From positions 1 through 64,000 of the IMG/VR virus record IMGVR_UViG_3300036782_000001: 64,000 nt of DNA; one strand, written 5' to 3'. The position numbers were made by a program, and so were the translations under genes. Below, piece by piece: positions 23,624 to 30,771 of this stretch. The notes under the pieces were generated by a model. That model was not told the origin of the DNA and made no database searches. It saw only the letters and a program-made list of their open reading frames with translations. Every line of letters begins with the position of its first letter. The first letter of the stretch is position 1. Source of the DNA: a virus.

Positions 23624-24109
23624 ATGTGGAAAGCTTACATCTCTAACTATGAGATAAGTAACACAGGTCAGCTTAGAAATACTAAGACTGGCAGAGTATT
23701 AAAGTCCAAGATGTCCAATAAGGGTTATGTTAAGTATGGTGTATCGGTTTCTGGAAAGTATAAGGATGTGTTTGCACACAGAGCGGTAGCAGAAGCATTC
23801 ATACCTAACCCAGACAATAAACCACAGGTTAATCATAAGGATGGCAACAAGCAGAATAATGACTACACTAATCTAGAGTGGTCTACTAGTTCTGAAAATA
23901 TTGTACATGCTTATGAGAATAATCTGATGAACAGTAGTCATTGTGTGAAGGCTGTAATTCAGCTATCTAAGAATGGTGAAGAGGTTCATACTTATGGTTC
24001 TATAGAGGAAGCAGCAGCTAGTATAGGAGGGAGTCCCTCTCATATAAACGCTTGTTGTAGAGGACGTAGAAACACCCATAGAGGATACCGTTGGTCTTAT
24101 GCCTATTAA
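23624..24109 (+). CDS. HNH homing endonuclease (NUMOD4-HNH-NUMOD1) inside a tRNA
   Basis: 161 residues. The N-terminus WKAYISNYEISNTGQLRNTK is NUMOD4-like; HRAVAEAFIPN, QVNHKDGNKQNN and NLEWST (about 49-90) form the HNH_3 core with its His and Asn residues; KNGEEVHTYGSIEEAAASIG onward is a NUMOD1 DNA-binding motif. The start ATG follows AGGAGGTTTAAT, and the stop TAA lies one base before the 3' tRNA half. The frame thus fills almost the whole insertion, leaving little room for a group I intron core outside the gene. Whether the tRNA can be restored by splicing is unknown. The first 16 bases repeat a hairpin sequence at 23116-23132. Confidence 0.93.
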   Translation: MWKAYISNYEISNTGQLRNTKTGRVLKSKMSNKGYVKYGVSVSGKYKDVFAHRAVAEAFIPNPDNKPQVNHKDGNKQNNDYTNLEWSTSSENIVHAYENNLMNSSHCVKAVIQLSKNGEEVHTYGSIEEAAASIGGSPSHINACCRGRRNTHRGYRWSYAY

Positions 24110-24142
24110 CCACCGACATAGGTTCGAATCCTATTGCCCTCG
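24110..24142 (+). tRNA. 3' half of the HNH-interrupted tRNA
   Basis: CCACC anticodon-stem strand, GAC, T arm ATAGG-TTCGAAT-CCTAT, acceptor TGCCCTC pairing with GGGGGTA of the 5' half (two G-U pairs), discriminator G. Joined as TTTAA+AA the loop would present TAA (Leu), but the short variable region and an A-A mismatch in the anticodon stem make the identity uncertain. Confidence 0.65.
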
Positions 24143-24634
24143 TATCTGCTAAGTCAGAGAACAGCGTGTAAGAGTGCTGTATACTAACTATACTATGTGT
24201 GGTTAGAAAGTCAAATTTTGCTTTGTTGGTATCGGAAAATACTGACTAGCACCTCACTAAAGGTGGGAAAGGTACCCCACACGCTAGTGCCTCTAACACT
24301 AGTTACCAGAGATGCAGGATACACCGCCCTGCTTAGTGAAAGTCACTTTGCCAGTTAATCTGGCATTATCACATACCGTAAAGGTATGGTTTTATGTAAA
24401 TTTATTAGCTCAATTAATCTTGAGTGCTAACACTAGGTAGAGGACAAAACTACCGAATATAAAAAGCAGTTCACACTATCTACAATCCAGACGGATAGCA
24501 TGCAGTGGGGCATGTTCATGTGGACTTAAAAGGTATACTGGGGTGCTGGATACTCTGGTATACCTGGAACCCCCACTTACATATAATATTTTCCCCAAGG
24601 CTCTGCTAGATGACGGTTTCGAGTCCGAATACAA

Positions 24635-24756
24635 GTACTGAGAGTAGCTACTCGTGGAACGTATAAAATGGCAGCCTTCTAGTATTCCCCCAGATTAGGG
24701 TTCGATTCCCTGTTACTACTTTACTAGTACTGGTCTAGCTAACCGTGGAACGTGTA
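24635..24756 (+). repeat. Tandem repeat GTACTG...TAGCTA-CCGTGGAACGT in the large RNA
   Basis: Copies at 24635-24665 and 24727-24756 share GTACTG, TAGCTA and CGTGGAACGT with a two-base length difference. The first is enclosed by GAATAC/GTATTC and the second by GTTACTAC/GTAGTAAC, each immediately 3' of a T-loop hairpin. Confidence 0.6.
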
Positions 24757-24889
24757 GTAACATCTTGGAGAAGTCTTGGGGAAGGTATTATGTGTCTTCC
24801 CACATAGTAGCTTCACTGTATCAGACTGGGGACTACACCCCAGATTTGTTTCCAGATAACTCAAATTTTGATACAAGCTTGTCAACTGC

Positions 24890-24921
24890 GGTAGGGGCTT
24901 GAACAACCCCTACCCCTCTTT
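24890..24921 (+). terminator. Terminator of the large RNA
   Basis: GGTAGGGG / CCCCTACC eight-base stem (24890-24897 and 24907-24914) followed by CCTCTTT. The next candidate start codon begins in its tail. Confidence 0.8.
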
Positions 24922-27048
24922 ATGTCCACAACATCACAGAATACTCACACCTTAGATACTGATTTCGATTTTAAATCACAGGGGGTAATGTATTTGAAAC
25001 CACAAGTAGTTATTTACGGACTAGATTCCAGACCAGTTAACACAGAGTTTGTTAAGAAGATTGCTAATATTGGTGGAGCTTTTGAGTTAGTTTTTGCTCC
25101 AGACTACCTAGTAGGGAAAGAACTAGTTGACTGGATTAAGGAAAATGTACCAGCAGTAAAAGAATTTATCTTATCTATTGATGCTATTGCATATGGTGAT
25201 TTAGTAAGCTCTAGATACTACTATGATATCCAAGATGCTAATGACAGACTTCATAACACTTTTGAGCCATTACGTGAGGCTTTTCCAGGCATTCCTGTAA
25301 CAGCCTTTAACAGCATACTACAGTTAGCACCAAACCCTACGTCAGAAGCAGGGCGTAAAGACGTTAATCTAATACGTGAGTGGCACATTAATAACGACCT
25401 AATAAATAACGACTTAATAGGTCAAGAAAGAAATGATGCTATGAACCGTAACATCCAAATAGAAAATGAAGTAAACCCAGACAAGTTCTGGAATTGGCAG
25501 AAAACAATAGACCGTAACTTAGAAATCAATAGAAAAATGCTAAGTTGGACGGATTTAGGATACATCAAAAAACTTGTATTCTTTGTAGACACCTCTAATA
25601 AGTATGGACATACAAGTCTGAATAGAAAGTATCTAGAGAAGAAAGTTGCTTCTTTACCATCTACTCTAGGCGGAAAAGTCCATTTCGTAGCAGGTGAATA
25701 TGGAACATCTACTCTACTAGTAGGGGGATTACAACAGAAATACTCTGGTATAGATTTGTCAATCAATGTCTCCTATACAGACCCAGACCTAGAAAAGGAA
25801 TGGATTGATATAAATGAGTCTCTTACATTAAACGAAAGTATAGTAAACCACGCTGGTGCTATTGGCATTAGAACTAACTTTACTACTGATCCTAATGCAA
25901 TCATTTATGCTCATACTCCTTATTCTAAGGATGATGAATTAATTCGTCTTATACAGGAGAACGTGAGTAAAGCTATCGTAATTGTTCCTAGTCAGTCTAC
26001 AGGATTTATCTCTAGATTACAAAAAGAAGTAGATATTAGTAAGCTACTTGCTTTCTGTGGAACTGGTAACCCTAGCTCTCAGATTGGTCTTGCTATTGGA
26101 CACGCAATTTCTAGACTGATTGCCTTGAAGACAGCTATGGCTAATGGTAACGGTGGATTAGCAACGACAACTCACGTTGATGCACTACTTAAACAGTTCT
26201 CTAATGTAATCTACATGAAGAAGCTATTTGGACATATCAGTGACTTTGCTACCTCAAAAGGTGTTGATATATTCCAACTAGGTAATATCCAGGAAGAATT
26301 ATACGCTTACATAGATAAGCTCATGAGACCACGGGTTGTAAGCCTTTATGCTTCTAAGTTCCATCATAAGAAGATTGCAGTGGATGACGTGGTTAAGTAT
26401 AACGTGCTGGACAGTAAGTTTACTGGTATCAGAATTCCTTTAAATCACATTACAGAGGTGGATATGGAATCTAACTTAGATGTTAGAGTTAATGTACCTT
26501 TCTCTAAGGATTTTACAGATGTCCCTTCTAGTCACTGGGCTTATAGCTTTGTTATGGCGCTTCGTAAGTTAAAGGTATTCCCTACTGGAGACTATTTCTA
26601 TCCAGACGCTCCAATGCTACGACATCAATTAGTGTCAGTTATATTCTCTTTATTTAAATTTGACACTAGTATAACATCTATACCTAATCCTATGTTTAAA
26701 GATGTTCCTAACACTCATCCCCTGTATAAGGAGATTGTTATGATCAACCACTTAGGTATAATGAAAGGTACAGAAAATGGTACATTTATACCAGACGGAG
26801 AGCTAACTAGAGCGGATATTGCAGTTATCCTATCAAACCTATTCTCTTTAAAAACAACTCTGAAATATGACAATGTACCAAACTATTTCAGTGACTCTGG
26901 AGTAATTAGTTCAGCACAAGAGTCTATAAACTTTATAGCTCGTGTAGGAATTGCTTCTGTACCTGACAATAAACTATTTAATCCAACTGGAACAGCAACT
27001 AAAGCTATGGTTGCTACCTTCCTTGGTAGATCACTAGAAGTACTATAA
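24922..27048 (+). CDS. DUF4127-like protein with three C-terminal SLH domains
   Basis: 708 residues if ATG 24922 is used, but that codon sits in a terminator tail with no ribosome site; ATG 24988 follows GGGGG and may be the real start. Residues about 25-410 resemble DUF4127: VVIYGLDSRPVNTEFVKKI, DAIAYGDLVSSRYY, PVTAFNSILQLAP. Three SLH repeats follow (about 526-705: DFTDVPSSHWAYSFVMAL, MFKDVPNTHPLYKEI with GIMKGTENGTFIPDGELTRA, and YFSDSGVISSAQESI). SLH domains bind pyruvylated cell-wall polymer. No signal peptide is visible, so it may act on release or as a virion part attaching to the host surface. Such a protein implies a host with an SLH-type S-layer. Confidence 0.88.
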   Translation: MSTTSQNTHTLDTDFDFKSQGVMYLKPQVVIYGLDSRPVNTEFVKKIANIGGAFELVFAPDYLVGKELVDWIKENVPAVKEFILSIDAIAYGDLVSSRYYYDIQDANDRLHNTFEPLREAFPGIPVTAFNSILQLAPNPTSEAGRKDVNLIREWHINNDLINNDLIGQERNDAMNRNIQIENEVNPDKFWNWQKTIDRNLEINRKMLSWTDLGYIKKLVFFVDTSNKYGHTSLNRKYLEKKVASLPSTLGGKVHFVAGEYGTSTLLVGGLQQKYSGIDLSINVSYTDPDLEKEWIDINESLTLNESIVNHAGAIGIRTNFTTDPNAIIYAHTPYSKDDELIRLIQENVSKAIVIVPSQSTGFISRLQKEVDISKLLAFCGTGNPSSQIGLAIGHAISRLIALKTAMANGNGGLATTTHVDALLKQFSNVIYMKKLFGHISDFATSKGVDIFQLGNIQEELYAYIDKLMRPRVVSLYASKFHHKKIAVDDVVKYNVLDSKFTGIRIPLNHITEVDMESNLDVRVNVPFSKDFTDVPSSHWAYSFVMALRKLKVFPTGDYFYPDAPMLRHQLVSVIFSLFKFDTSITSIPNPMFKDVPNTHPLYKEIVMINHLGIMKGTENGTFIPDGELTRADIAVILSNLFSLKTTLKYDNVPNYFSDSGVISSAQESINFIARVGIASVPDNKLFNPTGTATKAMVATFLGRSLEVL

Positions 27049-27056
27049 AAGAGTTA

Positions 27057-27091
27057 AAAACCCTAAGATACTAAATCTTAGGGTTTTTTCT
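27057..27091 (+). terminator. Strong Rho-independent terminator
   Basis: AACCCTAAGAT / ATCTTAGGGTT eleven-base stem with TTTTCTATT tail. Confidence 0.9.
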
Positions 27092-27149
27092 ATTATAAGG
27101 GGAAAACTCACAACCACTCGACTTTCTTTTATTAAAGGAGTGGTGATAG

Positions 27150-28058
27150 ATGAAGCACTGGGAACATACAGAAGTGGTAGATATGCCTGCGTACAAGGAG
27201 TTCTTGCAGTTTGGTACTCCTATTATGCCTAGCACTCAATTACCCTTCAATACAGCAGTTTACGTAGTTTGTGATGGTGGCTCTAAGCAGTTAGAAGGTA
27301 TCTATGACAAGACTGTCGGTGGTATCAGACCCCTTAAAGACACTAAAGCTCCAAACCGTGACCTAAGACTGTATAAAGATGCAATCCAATCAGAGAATAT
27401 CACAGTACTAGCAGTGGATGGATTAATGGGAACAGGTAAGACATCTACCATTGTTGAAGCATTAATTAAGAAGCATCTAAGTAATGTTCATTTACCAGAC
27501 CATGTATTTGCAAGTGGTAACTGGAAACCAGACCCAGATGTACACAAGATACTTATCTCTAAGCCTGCTGTAAACGCTGGTGAAGAGGAATATGGTTTCT
27601 TACCTGGGGATATTAATGAGAAGATGATTCCTACTCTTCGTAACTACACCCAATATTTTGATAGAAACCATCAATCAGGTTTCAGTAACCTTAATACAGC
27701 TGGCTATGTTGAGGTACTACCCTTAGGATTCGTTCGTGGTATGGATGCAATGAATACTGACTTAGTAGTCGATGAATGTCAGAATACTAAAGAGTTAGTA
27801 ACAATCGTATCTAGAAGGGCAGAGAATTCTAGAATATTTTTAATAGGAGATACTTCTCCATTCCAAATAGACCTTAAAGGGAATACCCCGACTAAGAATG
27901 GTCTCAATGACATCATTGACCTCTTACAGGGAGCAGAATACTTCCAGTATATTGAAATGAAATCCCTAGAAAACATCGTAAGAAGCTACGAGGTAAGGGA
28001 TTTAGTGAGAAGACTGTTTAAGAAGCATGGTGCTAACCCTCAAGAGTGGCGTTCTTAG
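27150..28058 (+). CDS. PhoH-like ATPase
   Basis: 302 residues; ribosome site AAAGGAGTGGTGATAG. Walker A is AVDGLMGTGKTST (about 91-103); EEEYGFLPGD (about 147-156) is the family's characteristic motif; Walker B is TDLVVDECQN (about 203-212); and a later FLIGDTSPFQID corresponds to the sensor motif. PhoH proteins are common in large phages and are thought to be RNA helicase/NTPase-like, possibly linked to RNA handling. The N-terminal PIN domain of PhoH2 types is absent. Confidence 0.9.
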   Translation: MKHWEHTEVVDMPAYKEFLQFGTPIMPSTQLPFNTAVYVVCDGGSKQLEGIYDKTVGGIRPLKDTKAPNRDLRLYKDAIQSENITVLAVDGLMGTGKTSTIVEALIKKHLSNVHLPDHVFASGNWKPDPDVHKILISKPAVNAGEEEYGFLPGDINEKMIPTLRNYTQYFDRNHQSGFSNLNTAGYVEVLPLGFVRGMDAMNTDLVVDECQNTKELVTIVSRRAENSRIFLIGDTSPFQIDLKGNTPTKNGLNDIIDLLQGAEYFQYIEMKSLENIVRSYEVRDLVRRLFKKHGANPQEWRS

Positions 28059-28126
28059 GTATTTCCAAGGTACACAAGGTGGGGTATTTGTTACCTCACC
28101 TTATATTAATGTAAGGGGGACTACAC

Positions 28127-28309
28127 ATGGCTATGACAAAGGTTCAGCTAATTACAGGTATTATCTATACTGAAGAGCCTGCTACTAAACTACGCTCATT
28201 CCTACAGGGTGGAGTTAAAACAGGAACATTCGTAGGATATACTGATGAGAATAAGACTGATAAGGTTATTGTAGCGGTTCATGCAATGGAATATATTTTT
28301 GTTAAGTAG
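28127..28309 (+). CDS. Small beta-rich hypothetical protein
   Basis: 60 residues; ATG 28127 after AAGGGGGACTACAC, or ATG 28133. Short strands (KVQLITGIIYT, TFVGYT, DKVIVAVHAMEYIFV) suggest a small beta barrel, compatible with an OB/SH3-like fold. Function unknown. Single gene before a terminator. Confidence 0.75.
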   Translation: MAMTKVQLITGIIYTEEPATKLRSFLQGGVKTGTFVGYTDENKTDKVIVAVHAMEYIFVK

Positions 28310-28336
28310 AGGTCTCTAAAAAGAGACCTTTTCTTA
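28310..28336 (+). terminator. Rho-independent terminator
   Basis: AGGTCTCT / AGAGACCT stem with TTTTCTTA; a second weaker AGAGG/CTCT hairpin with CTTTC follows at 28341-28370. Confidence 0.8.
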
Positions 28337-28402
28337 TGCAGGAGAGAGGTTTTGAGAATCTCTTTCTTTTAAGGTAAAAATCAAAGGAATGGAGAGATTC
28401 AC

Positions 28403-28981
28403 ATGACTTGTGAACGTGTAGCACCAAAGACCATTAATCTAGTACCAGAATCATACAATAACCCTAGAATACTAAGAGGGACTTGGATTTACTCCCATCC
28501 CACTAAACCAATGCCCTCCCTCCCATTTGTCTATAGATTTAGGGAGATTATAGCTCAAAGCAGACAGTGTGGGGATAACTCGCAGGTAGTATTTGATGCA
28601 ATTACTAATTATCCTACTTTAACTAATAAAGTCAATTTAACCCTAGAACAAGTGGCAGATAATAGGATGACTAAGAGAAGGATGAACTACATGGATGGTT
28701 CACTAACTCTAAGTGCTACTGAGGAGAACTACCTAGCAGCAGCTAAGGAAGTTATAGACTCTCATTTTGCTGGGCTGTACTATAAGTATATGAGAAGTGG
28801 AACAGTTGTAGGATTGAAAATAAATACCTCTAGTAAGGCTATTTATGCTATGACTTGTGAAGTTAACAGTTTCCTAAATGAAGTGGTGCTTAGAGGGGGA
28901 AAACTAAGCTCAACCAGTGTATATAGAATTATGGGTATTCTAAATAAGAACTTTGAGTTATTACAGGAGGAATTGGAATGA
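28403..28981 (+). CDS. Hypothetical protein
   Basis: 192 residues; ribosome site AAAGGAATGGAGAGATTCAC. The first half is Pro/Tyr/Asn-rich, with HPTKPMPSLPFVYRFREII, and the rest is helical (SATEENYLAAAKEVIDSHF, VYRIMGILNKNFELLQEEL). Its stop overlaps the next start. Not recognised. Confidence 0.8.
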   Translation: MTCERVAPKTINLVPESYNNPRILRGTWIYSHPTKPMPSLPFVYRFREIIAQSRQCGDNSQVVFDAITNYPTLTNKVNLTLEQVADNRMTKRRMNYMDGSLTLSATEENYLAAAKEVIDSHFAGLYYKYMRSGTVVGLKINTSSKAIYAMTCEVNSFLNEVVLRGGKLSSTSVYRIMGILNKNFELLQEELE

Positions 28982-29178
28982 TTACACTTTTAGTGTTATG
29001 TATAGGATTATTTTTAGGTGCAGGTGCAATTTTGGTGTTAACAGGTATACAAATAAAGGGAGACAGTGAGTACATTGTCAACTTTACAATCGTGTGTATT
29101 CTCTTCATAGTGTTCTGGTTATCCCTTGGGGGTATAATTCAGAGCATAGTATATTTAATTACAGGGAGGTTTATCTAA
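28978..29178 (+). CDS. Two-span membrane protein
   Basis: 66 residues, ATG overlapping the preceding stop after CAGGAGGAATTGG. Spans about 2-24 (ITLLVLCIGLFLGAGAILVL) and 34-58 (FTIVCILFIVFWLSLGGIIQ). The stop overlaps the next ATG. Function unknown. Confidence 0.78.
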   Translation: MITLLVLCIGLFLGAGAILVLTGIQIKGDSEYIVNFTIVCILFIVFWLSLGGIIQSIVYLITGRFI

Positions 29179-29393
29179 TGGCTTTTACATTAATGAAATG
29201 GAATGAACAATACGGTGGAGATGCTAAGTTTGTAGTGCGAGATGATGATACTGGTAAACAAAGTATGTTTACCCCTGGTAGAGCACAAGATGTCGTCTGG
29301 ACTAACAGTGACTTAGCCAATGCACCAGAGATGTCTAAGTGGAGTGACTTTGGTGATGAAACAGTAGACAATTTAGAAGATGTAGCATTTTAA
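29178..29393 (+). CDS. Small hypothetical protein
   Basis: 71 residues from ATG 29178 (GGGAGGTTTATCTA). Acidic C-terminus (SDFGDETVDNLEDVAF). Contains FTLMKWNEQYGGDAKFVVRD, a short beta pattern. Function unknown. Last gene before a terminator. Confidence 0.78.
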   Translation: MAFTLMKWNEQYGGDAKFVVRDDDTGKQSMFTPGRAQDVVWTNSDLANAPEMSKWSDFGDETVDNLEDVAF

Positions 29394-29398
29394 TTGTG

Positions 29399-29432
29399 TA
29401 AGCCCTTACAATAGTAAGGGCTTATTTTTATT
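29399..29432 (+). terminator. Rho-independent terminator
   Basis: TAAGCCCTTA / TAAGGGCTTA ten-base stem with TTTTTATTT. Confidence 0.9.
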
Positions 29433-29457
29433 TAGAGAAGTCGGGAGGTGGGTTAGA

Positions 29458-30771
29458 ATGGAGTTAATTATAAACATCAACAAAGCCAGAGTCCTTAATA
29501 CAGGCAAACTAGTTAAACGTGCTGTTCAAGTAAAAGGACAGGGTGGTAGAACATTCACTCGTATGCAATGGATAAATCCTGATAAAGGTAAACCAGTAAT
29601 GGAGACATCACATGAAGGACATGAAGACCCTCATGCACATAGAGTAGCTAACATGAGTCCTGAACAGAAGCATTCTATGGTCAATCATTTTGTATCTAAT
29701 AATAGGGATGAAGCGAATGACCTAGCAATGACTACAGGACAGAAGAGAGCACCTTATGTAGCAGACCATCAGGTTACCCAGCACTTAATGGATCATGCAC
29801 ACAAGATACCTCATGAATACGTGAAAGACCACTTGGATAGTAAAGAGTCAAAGCCTAGTCTAAATGTAGTGGGAAGTGACCTTCCAGAGAAGGAAGTTAA
29901 CAAGCGTATGGGTAAGGAAGGTAGCTTAGACTTGTCCAAACTCAATACAGGGGCTTCAATGTATGACGACGACATCTTTAAAGAAGATACAGAGTATGCT
30001 AGTGAGGAAGGTCTTAACCCAGAGAAGGAATTTAGACATGTATTCAAAGACGTTACTAAAGCTGGTATTGAGAATGTATTTTCTGACCCTAAGGGTAACT
30101 GGACTGCACAGGTATCAGGTTATGACCTATTCCAGGATGGGGATAACGTGAACTGTGGCTTAAACATGACCCTATACGACAAGGATGGGGAGAAGATGGG
30201 ACATATCATACGTTCAGCTTACCATGACGCAGATGGCACTCTACAGATACACAATGATGAGATGGAGTTAAAGACACAGTATCATGGTAAAGGGGTAGCC
30301 CAAACTATATACGACAGGTCTGAACAACTATGGAGACACCTATCAGGTGGGCACAAGGTGGAGATAAACCTGACAGCCAATATCAGTGTTGGTGCATATG
30401 CATGGTCTAAGAAAGGCTTTGATTTTGCTAATGACAAGGAGCTAAAGATGGCTAGGGAAGAACTGAAACAATTCTGTAGAGGCAATGATATTAGCCTAGC
30501 AGATGTGCTTAAGAAGAGTGGACACAAGAGCGTAGATGATTTAAACCACTCATGGCAGTTCTCTACACTACAGAATGGTAAGTCCTATGAACTTGACAAA
30601 GTTATAGACCCTAAATATAAAAAGGACGTTGAAGGTAGAGAAGGTCATTTTGGTAAGGCTTTCATGCTAGGTGGACTAGGTATATGGGACGGTAAAAAGA
30701 CACTAAACGATGACCATTCTTCAGAAAAAGTAGGTGAAATACATGGCAGAGCAACTAAAAAGAACAGCTAG
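29458..30771 (+). CDS. RMQW-module protein with GNAT-like domain, second copy
   Basis: 437 residues; ribosome site GGGAGGTGGGTTAG. Residues 1-42 hold the RMQW module (INKARVLNTGKLVKRAVQVK and FTRMQW). Residues about 200-341 parallel the GNAT-like block of 5457-7301: ENVFSDPKGNWTAQVSGYD, KTQYHGKGVAQTIYDRSEQL (acetyl-CoA loop-like G-K-G-V-A) and NISVGAYAWSKKGFDFAN. The C-terminus is shorter and less acidic. A paralogue placed directly before the metalloprotease-like gene, with a 29-base overlap. Probable virion cargo; enzymatic role inferred. Confidence 0.87.
   Translation: MELIININKARVLNTGKLVKRAVQVKGQGGRTFTRMQWINPDKGKPVMETSHEGHEDPHAHRVANMSPEQKHSMVNHFVSNNRDEANDLAMTTGQKRAPYVADHQVTQHLMDHAHKIPHEYVKDHLDSKESKPSLNVVGSDLPEKEVNKRMGKEGSLDLSKLNTGASMYDDDIFKEDTEYASEEGLNPEKEFRHVFKDVTKAGIENVFSDPKGNWTAQVSGYDLFQDGDNVNCGLNMTLYDKDGEKMGHIIRSAYHDADGTLQIHNDEMELKTQYHGKGVAQTIYDRSEQLWRHLSGGHKVEINLTANISVGAYAWSKKGFDFANDKELKMAREELKQFCRGNDISLADVLKKSGHKSVDDLNHSWQFSTLQNGKSYELDKVIDPKYKKDVEGREGHFGKAFMLGGLGIWDGKKTLNDDHSSEKVGEIHGRATKKNS

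Larger units (their letters stand above)
24143..24921 (+). ncRNA. Candidate giant ornate RNA (about 780 nt) with terminator
   Basis: No gene fits these 780 bases, which hold over a dozen clean hairpins: CTAGTG/CACTAG, GCAGG/CCTGC, TGCCAG/CTGGCA, CATACC/GGTATG, TTAG-CTCAA/TTGAG-TGCTAA, GGTAG/CTACC, AGGTATAC/GTATACCT, GTTACTAC/GTAGTAAC, GGGAAG/CTTCCC, CTGGGG/CCCCAG, GTATCA/TGATAC. Two tandem 30-base repeats with CGTGGAACG lie at 24635-24665 and 24727-24756, each linked to a T-arm-like hairpin. Size, position beside phage tRNAs and tRNA-like parts resemble GOLLD or ROOL RNAs, but I cannot confirm the consensus. Confidence 0.6.

Noticed and set aside
23618-24109. Group I intron in the split tRNA
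   Set aside because: The HNH frame fills almost all of the insert and I see no separate P3-P7 core; not excluded, hence reported as a question only.
22880-24921. CRISPR array
   Set aside because: Repeated words are short, irregularly spaced and part of different hairpins; there are no equal-length spacers.
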